From positions 1 to 64,000 of the forward strand of contig NZ_JAKNTW010000028.1 in NCBI RefSeq assembly GCF_022213955.1: a DNA stretch of 64,000 nt, written 5' to 3'. The DNA is from Dolomitihabitans soli. GTDB lineage: Bacteria > Actinomycetota > Actinomycetes > Streptosporangiales > Streptosporangiaceae. Below are positions 21,150 through 28,947 of the stretch, piece after piece. The position numbers were made by a program, and so were the translations under genes. Below the pieces are notes generated by a model. It searched no databases, was not told the DNA's origin, and worked only from the letters and a program-made list of their open reading frames with translations. Position 1 is the first letter of the stretch, and the number at the start of each line of letters is the position of its first letter.

Positions 21150-22742
21150 TCAATGCTTTTCCCCAAGTGGGTGCGATCCGTGCGCTTCGGTGTGGCGGAC
21201 GACGCCAGTCGGTGCCGGATGCGGGCCGGTTGGGGCGTCGATCCGGTTGGGGATCACGCGCCAGGCCACGACGGCGGCGAGTGCCAGGACGGCGGCCATC
21301 ACGCCGGTGGTGACCTGCATGGCCTCGACGAACGCCGTCCTGGCGATGGCGAGGGTCTGCTGCGCCTGAGCCGGAGGGAGTGACCCGGCTGTGTCGACGG
21401 CAGCGGCGAGCGATGACCGTACGGCGTCGGCAACTCTGTGGGGTTCCAGGGCTGGCGAGGCCAGTTCCGTGCGGTAGAGCAGTGCGTGGAGAGAGCCGAG
21501 GATCGCGATGCCCAGGGCGACGCCGAGTTCGTATGCGGTCTCGGAGACGGCCGACGCGGAGCCTGCCCGGTCCGACGGGACTGCGGAGACCACTGCGTCG
21601 GTGGTGAGGGCCAGGGCTAATCCGATCCCGAGTCCGATTGTGGCGAAGGCGACTGCGAACCACCAGTAGGCCGTTTCCCCCTTGGCGGGCACAAGGAGGG
21701 CCAGGCCGCCGGCGCCGGCGAGCATTGCCAGGCCGATTAGCCGGCCACGCTCGACCCGGGCGGCCAGCACGCCGACAAGTCCGGCGGCGGCGATGCCGGC
21801 CGCGATGATCGGCATCTGCCGTACGCCGGCCTCCAGGGGGCCGTAACCGCGGACGAGTTGCAGGTACTGGGAGACGAAGAACAGCAGTCCGCTCAGTGCG
21901 AAGATCGCCAGCAGGTTCGCCCCGACCGCGCCGGCGAACGCGGGCCGCCGGAACAGCCGTACGTCGATCAGCGGGTTGTGCAGCCGTCGCTGGCGGCGCA
22001 CGAACAACGCTAGGGCGACGACGCCCGTCAGCGCCGCCGTGCCCGCTGCCACGAGATTGGCCGCGGCACCGGCGACTTCCTTGATCGCGTAGACGATCGG
22101 CACGATGCCTGCCATGGACAGCAGCGCGCTGAGCGGGTCGAACGGTCCTGGACGGGGGTCGCGGGATTCGGGGATGAGCCTGGCGCCGAGTACCACCAGC
22201 ACGAGTGCTGCGGGAACGTTGATCACGAACACCGAGCCCCACCAGAAGTGCTCCAGCAGCAGGCCGCCGATCAGCGGCCCGGCAGCGGCGCCGGCTGTTG
22301 CCACCGCGCCCCATACCGCGATCGCCGTGGTGCGTTGCCGTGCCTGGACGAACAGGACACGGATGATCGACAACGTCGACGGCATCAGCGTCGCGCCGGC
22401 CACGCCGAGCAGCACGCGTGCCCAGATCAGCAGGCCGGCCGATGGGGCGAAGGCCGCCAGCACCGAGGCCAGCCCGAAGCCGGTCGTGCCGATCAGCAGC
22501 AGCCGTTTACGGCCGATGCGGTCTCCCAGAGCTCCCATGGTGATCAGCAGGCCGGCGAGCGCGAACGAGTAGGCGTCGGCGATCCACAACAGTTCGACTG
22601 CCGAGGGGCGCAGCGCTTCGCTGAGCGCCGGGATGGCCAGTGACAGCACGGTGCCGTCCACGGCCAGCAGGAACACCGCCAGGGACAGTACTGCCAGCGC
22701 CGTCCACTCCTGCCGCCCGGCTGGCGCTGACTGCGAACGCAT
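21150..22742 (-). CDS. DHA2-family (14-TMS) multidrug efflux MFS transporter
   Basis: 530 aa from the ATG at 22742, chosen because the very strong ribosome site AGGAGGAGAG precedes it. About 14 membrane segments. MFS motif A is present as GALGDRIGRKRLLL (about residue 72) and the antiporter motif C is recognisable in GVAGATLMPSTLSIIR; WGAVATAGAAAGPLIGG is typical of QacA/SmvA-type drug:H+ antiporters. It is divergent from the tetR gene, with twin operators in the 100-bp spacer, so it is probably the main target of that regulator and exports the inducing compound. Confidence 0.9.
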   Translation of the reverse strand: MRSQSAPAGRQEWTALAVLSLAVFLLAVDGTVLSLAIPALSEALRPSAVELLWIADAYSFALAGLLITMGALGDRIGRKRLLLIGTTGFGLASVLAAFAPSAGLLIWARVLLGVAGATLMPSTLSIIRVLFVQARQRTTAIAVWGAVATAGAAAGPLIGGLLLEHFWWGSVFVINVPAALVLVVLGARLIPESRDPRPGPFDPLSALLSMAGIVPIVYAIKEVAGAAANLVAAGTAALTGVVALALFVRRQRRLHNPLIDVRLFRRPAFAGAVGANLLAIFALSGLLFFVSQYLQLVRGYGPLEAGVRQMPIIAAGIAAAGLVGVLAARVERGRLIGLAMLAGAGGLALLVPAKGETAYWWFAVAFATIGLGIGLALALTTDAVVSAVPSDRAGSASAVSETAYELGVALGIAILGSLHALLYRTELASPALEPHRVADAVRSSLAAAVDTAGSLPPAQAQQTLAIARTAFVEAMQVTTGVMAAVLALAAVVAWRVIPNRIDAPTGPHPAPTGVVRHTEAHGSHPLGEKH

Positions 22743-22772
22743 CTCTCCTCCTGCGATATTCCACGATAGCCG

Positions 22773-22809
22773 ACCGTCCAGACGGTTTTTAACCGACCGT
22801 CTGGACGGT
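22773..22809. promoter_or_regulatory. twin 14-bp operators between the MFS and tetR genes
   Basis: Two 14-mers, ACCGTCCAGACGGT (22773-22786) and ACCGTCTGGACGGT (22796-22809), are exact reverse complements of one another. Each is itself a palindrome with 6-bp arms ACCGTC/GACGGT. Their centres are 23 bp apart, about two helical turns, which suits two TetR dimers. They overlap the likely promoter elements in both directions (for example TATCTT at 22809-22814 for tetR). Confidence 0.8.
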
Positions 22810-22842
22810 ATCTTGGATTCGTAGGCGAGGAAAGGAGCTGAC

Positions 22843-23445
22843 ATGGGCGCTGTTCTCCAGCGTGATGCGGACCGCACCCGTCGGGCGCTGCTCGACGCGG
22901 CGGCAGCGGCGATCAGGGCACACGGGCCCGGGGTGAGCCTGGATGCTGTCGCACGCGAGGCAGGCGTGTCGAAGGGGGGTCTTCTCCATCATTTCCGCAC
23001 CAAGGACACGCTGCTGGTCGGCATGGTCGAGGAGTGGACGGCCCGGTTCGACGCGGCTGTGCAACGTCACGTCGACCCCGATGACGACAGGCCCGGCCGG
23101 TTGTGCCGGGCACACATCCGCGCCGCGTTCGACGACCTCGGGGTGGACGACCAACTGTGGGGCCATCCCTCGGTGCTCACCGCGCTGCTGGCCGTACCAG
23201 AGGTGCTCCACCGCGCCCGGGCGTCCGAAGATCGCTGGCGAAGCGACCTCGGTGCAGATGGGCTGCACCCGCAGCGGTCGCTGCTGATCGCCCGCACACT
23301 CGACGGGGTGTGGATGAGCGAATTGCTCGAAGGCCGTGTCGATCACAGCGAGCGACAGCAGACCCGCGACCTGCTGCTCGGACTGACCGAGCAGACCGGA
23401 CCGCTCCTCCCCGGCACCACCGATGCGAGGAGGGACCGTTCGTGA
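22843..23445 (+). CDS. TetR-family transcriptional repressor
   Basis: 200 aa, ATG at 22843 after an excellent ribosome site (AGGAAAGGAG). The N-terminal helix-turn-helix is canonical: ALLDAAAAAIRAHG, then VSLDAVAREAGVSKGGLLHHF with the KxxLxHHF recognition segment at about residues 35-58. The C-terminal ligand domain is variable. It should bind the twin palindromes just upstream, repress itself and the divergent efflux gene, and be released by a small molecule. Its stop overlaps the P450 GTG by 4 bp, so tetR and the P450 are co-expressed. Confidence 0.93.
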   Translation: MGAVLQRDADRTRRALLDAAAAAIRAHGPGVSLDAVAREAGVSKGGLLHHFRTKDTLLVGMVEEWTARFDAAVQRHVDPDDDRPGRLCRAHIRAAFDDLGVDDQLWGHPSVLTALLAVPEVLHRARASEDRWRSDLGADGLHPQRSLLIARTLDGVWMSELLEGRVDHSERQQTRDLLLGLTEQTGPLLPGTTDARRDRS

Positions 23446-24803
23446 CGCCCGAGGCCTACCGCGCCATACCGGCGATGCCGGGCGCTCTGCCCGGGCTCGG
23501 TCACCTGCACCGTTTCGCTCGCGACCCGCTGGGATTCTTCACCCAGATGCGCGAGCAGGGTGATGTCGTGCGCTGGCGGCTCGGCCCGCAGCGCAAAGTC
23601 TTCATCAGCAACCCAGCCGACATCGCCGCCACCCTCCTCAACGTGGAGAAGACGTTCTCCATGGGCGACGACCACGGCTACGCCTTTGAGCTGTTCGCGG
23701 GCAACGGAATCATCGTCACCCACGGCGATTTCTGGCGCCGGCAACGCAAGATGATGCAACCCGCCATGAGACCTCAGCGGGTCGCCGGCTACGCCGACAC
23801 CATGGTCGCGTTGACCGACCAGATGCTGGACGGCTGGCGAGACGGCCAGCGGCGCGACATCCGCGCCGACATGCTGGGCCTGACCCAGAAGATCGCCGCC
23901 AGAACGCTGTTCGGGGCCGACGTCACCGGCGACGCCGCGGCGGTCGGCCAAGCCCTCGACGTCGCCTCCCGCGAAATCGGAGCGGAGTTCCGCGGCATCA
24001 CGATGTTCCTGCCGCCCTGGCTCGCCACCCCCGGCCGCCGTCGTCTCAAGGCGGCGATCCCTGAAATCGAGTCGGTCCTGTACCGCATCATCGACGAGCG
24101 TCACACCACGCACCCCGACGGACGACCCGACGACCTGCTCGCGCTGCTCATGGACGCCCGCGACGACGAGGGCCGCCCGATGTCCGACACTCAGTTGCGC
24201 GACGAGACCATGAGCCTCTACATCGCCGGACATGAGACCACGGGAAACACGCTCGTCTGGGCCTATCTCCTGCTCTCCCGCCATTCCGAGGCCCGCGAAC
24301 GCATGGCGGCCGAGATCACCGAGGTCGTCGGCGACCGACTGCCGACAATGAACGACTATCGATCACTGCCCTACACCGAGGCCGTGGTGAAGGAGACCCT
24401 GCGCCTCTACCCGCCGGCCTGGCTGCTGCCAGTCCGCGCCACCGTCGACGTCGAGATCGCCAGCCACCGGATCCACGCAGGCACCGACGTGTGGATGAGC
24501 CAATGGGCCACCCACCGCGACCCACGCTGGTTCACCCACCCCGAGGAGTTCCGCCCCGAACGGTTCCTGGGAGAGACCGCCCGCACCATCCCGAATTTCG
24601 CGTGGTTCCCGTTCGGCGGCGGCCCCCACGTCTGCCTCGGCAGCCGCTTCGCCCTAGTCGAGGCCGTACTCATCCTCGCCACCATTGCCCAGCGCTTCCA
24701 CCTGCACATCGATCCCGCGCTGGACCTGCCCCCACGCCCCCTGCTCACCCTTCAGCCCGGCCGAGACGTCCCCGCCCGCGTGGTCCATACCCCGCCCGCC
24801 TGA
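23442..24803 (+). CDS. cytochrome P450 monooxygenase
   Basis: 453 aa from the GTG at 23442 (GTGA overlap with tetR, ribosome site CGAGGAGGGA). Soluble class I-type bacterial P450 with all landmarks: the I-helix oxygen-activating AGHETTGN near residue 263, the K-helix ETLR, and the heme-binding loop FGGGPHVCLGSRFA with the thiolate Cys at about residue 398. Being encoded with a TetR regulator and an efflux pump suggests it modifies the same xenobiotic or antibiotic that the pump exports. Its likely redox partner, a ferredoxin gene directly downstream, is broken (see 24823). Confidence 0.93.
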   Translation: MTPEAYRAIPAMPGALPGLGHLHRFARDPLGFFTQMREQGDVVRWRLGPQRKVFISNPADIAATLLNVEKTFSMGDDHGYAFELFAGNGIIVTHGDFWRRQRKMMQPAMRPQRVAGYADTMVALTDQMLDGWRDGQRRDIRADMLGLTQKIAARTLFGADVTGDAAAVGQALDVASREIGAEFRGITMFLPPWLATPGRRRLKAAIPEIESVLYRIIDERHTTHPDGRPDDLLALLMDARDDEGRPMSDTQLRDETMSLYIAGHETTGNTLVWAYLLLSRHSEARERMAAEITEVVGDRLPTMNDYRSLPYTEAVVKETLRLYPPAWLLPVRATVDVEIASHRIHAGTDVWMSQWATHRDPRWFTHPEEFRPERFLGETARTIPNFAWFPFGGGPHVCLGSRFALVEAVLILATIAQRFHLHIDPALDLPPRPLLTLQPGRDVPARVVHTPPA

Positions 24804-24822
24804 CACCCACCGGAGCAAGCCG

Positions 24823-24977
24823 ATGAGGATGACCGACGACCCGGACACCTGCGAGCGCCACGGACACTACTGCTTCGAGCTCCCCCACCATCTTTGAACT
24901 CGACGACGACGGCGAACTGCACTACATCCCCCACGCCGACGCGCTGCGCCCGCAGATGGAAGCCGCCGCCCGGGTGG
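24823..24977 (+). pseudogene. frameshifted and truncated P450-type ferredoxin
   Basis: An ATG at 24823, 19 bp after the P450 stop, opens MRMTDDPDTCERHGHYCFELP, which looks like the start of a small P450 ferredoxin. That frame stops at TGA 24895-24897. The next frame continues with FELDDDGELHYIPHADALRPQMEAAARV, the expected middle of the same family. One extra base around 24889-24894 (CCCACCATC) explains the shift. The first motif is C-x6-C rather than C-x5-C, and the final CP cysteine is missing because the homology ends near 24977. A real decay is likelier than a sequencing error, since three features are damaged. Confidence 0.7.
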
Positions 24978-25207
24978 CGCTTCCGCGCTGCGGTGGAGCC
25001 GCCCTCACACCGGTGCCGGAGGCGACGGTCACCTTGCTCCCCGCGCTGTTGGTGGAGCGCGAGGTCACCGACGCCCTGGTTGACTTGCTGATCGCCACAA
25101 TGCATCGGGTGGGTGCGCCTGCCGAGCGCAAGGTCACCGAGGAACCCATCAACGCCTTCAAGCGGGTGTGGGGCAAGGAGAACCTCCTGTTCACCCCCTC
25201 TGACTAG
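24978..25207 (+). pseudogene. Tn3-family transposase (TnpA) remnant
   Basis: In frame after the broken ferredoxin, the segment from about 25041 reads LLVEREVTDALVDLLIATMHRVGAPA, then ERKVTEEPINAFKRVWGKENLLF, and stops at TAG 25205. The pattern LI-x-T-x-HRI-x-A-x-AE-x-KV followed by AFKRVxGKENILF is characteristic of the N-terminal region of Tn3-type transposases. Only about 55 of roughly 1000 residues survive and no catalytic DDE part is present. It marks a past transposon insertion or excision that probably removed the ferredoxin C-terminus. Confidence 0.7.
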
Positions 25208-25371
25208 CAGTTCAGCAGCCCACTGTCCCTTTCTCCCGTACTTGGTCTGCCCCCCGCTTCACTACACAATGCGAATCTGTGGAGTTGTTCAGATCGGCGG
25301 ATACTCCCTCCAACCTGCCCGCTTAACGGGCATATTCTTGGGCGAATCGTGCCAAACTCCCTGGAGTCGCC

Positions 25372-26028
25372 ATGTTCTTCGGCATCACCGATATCTGGAC
25401 CTACGTCGTCGGCGCGTTCTTCATCATCCTGCTGCCGGGGCCGAACTCGTTGTTCGTGCTCTCGACGGCCGCGCAGCGCGGCGTCAGGGCCGGATACCGC
25501 GCCGCGATGGGCGTCTTCCTCGGCGACACGGTGCTGATGGTGCTCGCGGCGGCGGGCGTGGCCTCGTTGCTGCGGTCGAACCCGCTGCTGTTCACGATCG
25601 TGAAGTACGCCGGGGCCGGCTATCTGGCGTGGATCGGCTTCCAGATGCTCCGCTCGGCCTGGCGGTCCTGGCGGGACGCCGGGGAGACCGGCTCGGTCTC
25701 GGGCGAGGGAGCGACCCGGCCCGCGGCGCGTCCGTTCAGGAAGGCGCTCACGGTCAGCCTGCTCAACCCGAAGGCGATCCTGTTCTTCGTCTCGTTCTTC
25801 ATCCAGTTCGTCGACACCACGTACGGCGCGCCGGCGCTGTCCTTCCTCATCCTGGGCGCGATCTGCCAGATCTTCAGCGTGCTCTATCTCTCCGCGCTGA
25901 TCTTCGCCGGCACCTTCCTCGCCTCGCAGTTCCAGCGGCGGCGCAGGCTGTCGGCCGGGCTGACCTCCGGGGTGGGCGCGGTGTTCCTCGGGTTCGGCGC
26001 GAAGCTCGCCACCACCAGCCTCGGGTGA
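25372..26028 (+). CDS. leuE: LysE-family leucine efflux protein LeuE
   Basis: 218 aa with six membrane segments. The N-terminus WTYVVGAFFIILLPGPNSLFVLS holds the LysE/RhtB family PGPN motif, and RGVRAGYRAAMGVFLGDTVLM and LLNPKAILFFVSFFIQF are typical of the LeuE branch, which exports leucine and related residues. ATG at 25372 follows CTGGAG. The 164 bp upstream carry a short inverted repeat (TGCCCG..CGGGCA around 25317-25333) and a TATTCT that may be a -10 box. The neighbouring Tn3 remnant is unrelated. Confidence 0.85.
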   Translation: MFFGITDIWTYVVGAFFIILLPGPNSLFVLSTAAQRGVRAGYRAAMGVFLGDTVLMVLAAAGVASLLRSNPLLFTIVKYAGAGYLAWIGFQMLRSAWRSWRDAGETGSVSGEGATRPAARPFRKALTVSLLNPKAILFFVSFFIQFVDTTYGAPALSFLILGAICQIFSVLYLSALIFAGTFLASQFQRRRRLSAGLTSGVGAVFLGFGAKLATTSLG

Positions 26029-26129
26029 GGCGTCCTTCGACGTGGACGACTGCTTATTCCGTTGGATGGACCGTGACACCCCGAGTCGTGGGGTACCGTT
26101 GGCCAGCGACACGCCTCGCGCCTTGAAAC

Positions 26130-26145
26130 GTTACTATGCCGTAAC
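26130..26145. promoter_or_regulatory. GlnR-like box candidate
   Basis: GTTAC-TATGCC-GTAAC at 26130-26145 fits the GTnAC-n6-GnAAC spacing of one actinobacterial GlnR a/b site pair. It lies about 90 bp upstream of the membrane protein at 26238. Only one pair is present, whereas strong GlnR sites usually have two, so this is tentative. Confidence 0.35.
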
Positions 26146-26237
26146 CCCGACGAGACCATCCCCGGACGCCTGAGCCACGTATTCCCGGGTAGCCGCCGGA
26201 ACCCGGCCCCGGTCGTCGGCCGACCTACGGAGCGATC

Positions 26238-26888
26238 TTGACTCATCCCCCGGTCACCCTCCCCCGCCTCACCGCCCTCGCCAGACAGGCGGTGCCGCGG
26301 TTGCTCGAGGGCGTGGTCGCGCCCCTCGTCGTCTTCTACGCCGCGCTGGCGCTGCTCGGGTTCACGGGGGCGCTCGTCGCGACGGTGGCCTGGGTCTACG
26401 GAGGAGTGGCCTGGCGGCTGGTCCGGCGGCAGCGGGTGCCGGGCACGATGGTCGTCGCCGCGCTGGCGATCACCTTCAGGACCGTGGTCAGCCTGTGGCT
26501 CGACGACTCCATGGTCTACTTCCTCCCGCCGGAGCTCGGCACGATCTGCATCGGCGTCGTCTTCCTCGCCTCGGTCGGGGTGCGCAGGCCCCTGGTGCAG
26601 AAGCTCACCCTCGACTACATCCACCTGCCCTCGGCGGTGCTCAGGCACGAGAGGGTGCGCCAGTTCTTCCTCAGGATCACCCTGTTGTGGGCGTTCGTGC
26701 TGCTGACGAACTCCGCGGTGAGCATCTGGCTGCTGCTCCACCAGTCCGTCGGCACCTATCTGCTGGTGCGCACCGCCGCGGTCGCCGTGATCAGCGGGCT
26801 GGCCGTCAGCGTCTCGATCTACGCCTTCCGCCGCGTGCTGCGCAAGCTCCACCACGACACCCCGGCCAAGGCCATCTCTCCCGCATAA
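26238..26888 (+). CDS. VC0807-like integral membrane protein, function unknown
   Basis: 216 aa starting with TTG at 26238 (ACGGAGCG upstream). Five or six hydrophobic segments: about 25-60, 72-92, 100-115, 145-170 and 178-198. The arrangement and the conserved FRTVVSLWLDDSMVYFLPPE region match the VC0807/DUF3159-like group of bacterial membrane proteins, which have no assigned activity. A GlnR-like box lies upstream. The last codons and stop are echoed in degenerate form in the repeats just downstream. Confidence 0.7.
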   Translation: MTHPPVTLPRLTALARQAVPRLLEGVVAPLVVFYAALALLGFTGALVATVAWVYGGVAWRLVRRQRVPGTMVVAALAITFRTVVSLWLDDSMVYFLPPELGTICIGVVFLASVGVRRPLVQKLTLDYIHLPSAVLRHERVRQFFLRITLLWAFVLLTNSAVSIWLLLHQSVGTYLLVRTAAVAVISGLAVSVSIYAFRRVLRKLHHDTPAKAISPA

Positions 26889-26975
26889 CGCCCCGCCACA
26901 GCACAGCGCCCCGGCCAGGACCGTCTCCCCCGCACAGCGCTCCCGCCAGGACCCGTCCTCTCCCGCATGACGGCT
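26860..26975 (+). repeat. degenerate tandem copies of the upstream gene's 3' end
   Basis: The end of the membrane-protein gene (26860-26908, GGCCAAGGCCATCTCTCCCG then the TAA) is followed by two imperfect copies. One starts near 26909 (GGCCAGGACCGTCTCCCCCG) and one near 26942 (GCCAGGACCCGTCCTCTCCC). Each copy is about 33 bp. The array is degenerate, so it is not a recent assembly duplication. Confidence 0.6.
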
Positions 26976-27343
26976 CCGCCACTCCCGGGCCAACAACGCC
27001 CTCGGCCAGGTGATGGCCAGAGCACACCGGCAGGAACTCTCCCCCACCCCCGCGCTCGTGGCCGGACGAGACGTCAGGTGGCGATCCGCCCTTCCCCCGG
27101 CGGCGCAGCGGTGTACCTGAGGGGGTGGTCACCCCCGACGAAAGTGGGGGGTTACGGACGACCTTCGGGTCTGTGGCGGGCAGGTCGTCCCTTCGTAGCG
27201 TCGTGAGGGTGGGGCTTGGGCCCCTGAGAGACCTACGGGAAGGGCCACCTGACTTTCGGGGGCATCCCGGATGTTCCCTCGGCATCTATCCCGAAATGGT
27301 TCATAGGTGCCGTCCCCCTCGGACTCCCGGAGAGCTGCGAACA
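26976..27343 (+). other. intergenic leader of the DedA gene with short palindromes
   Basis: No gene was found here. A 16-bp palindrome GGGGGTGGTCACCCCC (27121-27136) is followed by GACGAAAGTGGGGGG, and further down are GACTTTCGGGGGCATCCCGGA and similar G/C-rich blocks. The palindrome may be a regulator site for dedA (start 27344). Promoter boxes are not clear. Confidence 0.4.
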
Positions 27344-27988
27344 ATGACCGACGCCATTATCGATCTTCTGCACCAGGTGATGACCTCACCGTGGGTGTAC
27401 CTCGCGCTGTTCACGGTGGCACTGATCGACGGCTTCTTCCCCGTGGTGCCGAGCGAGACCTCCGTGATCACCGCGGGCGTGTTCGCCGCGACCGGTGATC
27501 CGAACGTCTTCGCGGTCATCGCCGTCGCCGCGCTCGGCGCCTTCGCGGGCGACCACGTGTCCTACCTGATCGGGCGGACCGGCGGGGCGCGGGTGCGGGC
27601 CCGGCTGAAGCCCGGCACGGCACGTCACAAGGCGTTCTCGTGGGCCGAGCGGGCGCTGGCCGAGCGGGGCGGACTCGTCCTGGTGGTGGCCCGCTACATC
27701 CCGGGCGGCCGGACGGCCACCACGATCACCATGGGCGCGGTCGGCTACCCGCTGCGTTCCTTCTCCATCTTCGACAGTCTCGCGGCCGGCTCCTGGGCGA
27801 TCTACTCGGTCATGATCGGCTACCTGGGCGGCCTGGCCTTCGAGCAGGACCCGATCAAGGGACTGCTGCTCGGCCTCGGCATCGCCTTCACCATCACCGC
27901 ACTGGTGGAAGCGGTCCGCTACGTCCGCAAGCGCCGCGCTCCCGTCAGGGAGGAGGAGCCGAGAGTCCTGGTCTCCCCTGAGGGGTGA
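27344..27988 (+). CDS. DedA/SNARE-associated family membrane protein
   Basis: 214 aa from the ATG at 27344. Typical DedA layout: an N-terminal membrane segment, the conserved FPVVPSETSVITAGVFA region (residues about 29-45), GAFAGDHVSYLIGR, and the family signature RYIPGGRTATTITMGAVG at about 125-142 with its essential Arg and Gly residues. DedA proteins act in lipid carrier (undecaprenyl phosphate or phospholipid) flipping and membrane homeostasis. It lies just upstream of a block of membrane and lipid genes (28118-32642), which may be coincidence. Confidence 0.9.
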   Translation: MTDAIIDLLHQVMTSPWVYLALFTVALIDGFFPVVPSETSVITAGVFAATGDPNVFAVIAVAALGAFAGDHVSYLIGRTGGARVRARLKPGTARHKAFSWAERALAERGGLVLVVARYIPGGRTATTITMGAVGYPLRSFSIFDSLAAGSWAIYSVMIGYLGGLAFEQDPIKGLLLGLGIAFTITALVEAVRYVRKRRAPVREEEPRVLVSPEG

Positions 27989-28117
27989 TCAGGGGAGGTT
28001 CCCAGGGACATCCCCGATTGTCCCGGCGCTGACCCACTGAATGTCCATCCTCGGGTCGCCCATATGAGGCGTCTCGGTCATCTCGCCATGTCTTCATCCT
28101 GTTGAAAGGAGTCCCGC

Positions 28118-28933
28118 ATGACTGTGCTGGCGGCCTGCGTAGCCCTGCTGGGCTCGCTTTTCTTCGCCCTCGGCGCCGCGGTGCAGCAGTTCGAGGCCGC
28201 CCGCAGCGCGGAGCAGGGGTTGCTGCGCCTGGCCAGGCGGCCCCGGTGGCTGCTCGGCGGCGTCTCGATCCTGACCGGCGGCGCGCTGCACATCGTGGCG
28301 CTCAGCCTGGGCCCCCTCACGGTGGTCCAGCCGATGGGCGTGGCGAGCCTGCTGTTCGCGCTGCCGATCGCCGCCGCCCTGCACGGCCGCAAACCGCAAC
28401 GGACCGAACTCGTCGCGGCGGCCACGGTCGCCGCGGGGCTGATCGGCCTGGTGCTGATCGTGCCCGAGCCCTCGGGGCCGACCAGCCTCTCCAGTTCCGG
28501 CGCGCTCACCCTCCTCGCGATCGCCGCCGTCGTGGCGGTGCTGCTGTGGCTGGCCGCCCGGCCCGCCACGCCGTCCGTCCGCGCGGGACTGCTGGCCATG
28601 GCGTCGGGAGTCCTGTACGGCGCGACGGCCACGCTGACCCGGGTGATCGTGGACGGCACCTGGGAACCGTGGTTCTTCCTCGCCGTCCCGTTGCCCGCCC
28701 TGATCGCCCTGGCCCTGCTCCAGCGGGCGTACGCCGTCGGCCACTTCGGCGTCGCCTTCTCGGTCCTTCAGGTGGCCGACCCGCTCACCGCCGTCGCCTT
28801 CGGCGCCATTCTGCTCGGCGAACCCCTGCCCACCGGCACCGCCAGCCTGCTGACCGCGTTCGCGGCGATGCTGCTGGCCGGCGCGGGCACCGTCGCTCTC
28901 GCTCGTACCACCCCCCTTCACCACACACACTGA
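28118..28933 (+). CDS. DMT/EamA-superfamily transporter
   Basis: 271 aa, ATG at 28118 after GAAAGGAG. Nine to ten hydrophobic segments make two EamA-like halves; the first helix contains GSLFFALGAAVQQFEA, typical of the DMT group annotated as NIPA/EamA-like in actinomycetes. ALSLGPLTVVQPMGVASLLFALPIA and YAVGHFGVAFSVLQVADPLTA are the matching loops of each half. The substrate is unknown. It is the first of three closely packed genes with the glycosyltransferase (14 bp gap) and a DUF998 protein. Confidence 0.82.
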   Translation: MTVLAACVALLGSLFFALGAAVQQFEAARSAEQGLLRLARRPRWLLGGVSILTGGALHIVALSLGPLTVVQPMGVASLLFALPIAAALHGRKPQRTELVAAATVAAGLIGLVLIVPEPSGPTSLSSSGALTLLAIAAVVAVLLWLAARPATPSVRAGLLAMASGVLYGATATLTRVIVDGTWEPWFFLAVPLPALIALALLQRAYAVGHFGVAFSVLQVADPLTAVAFGAILLGEPLPTGTASLLTAFAAMLLAGAGTVALARTTPLHHTH

Positions 28934-28947
28934 ACCGGAGCACCACC

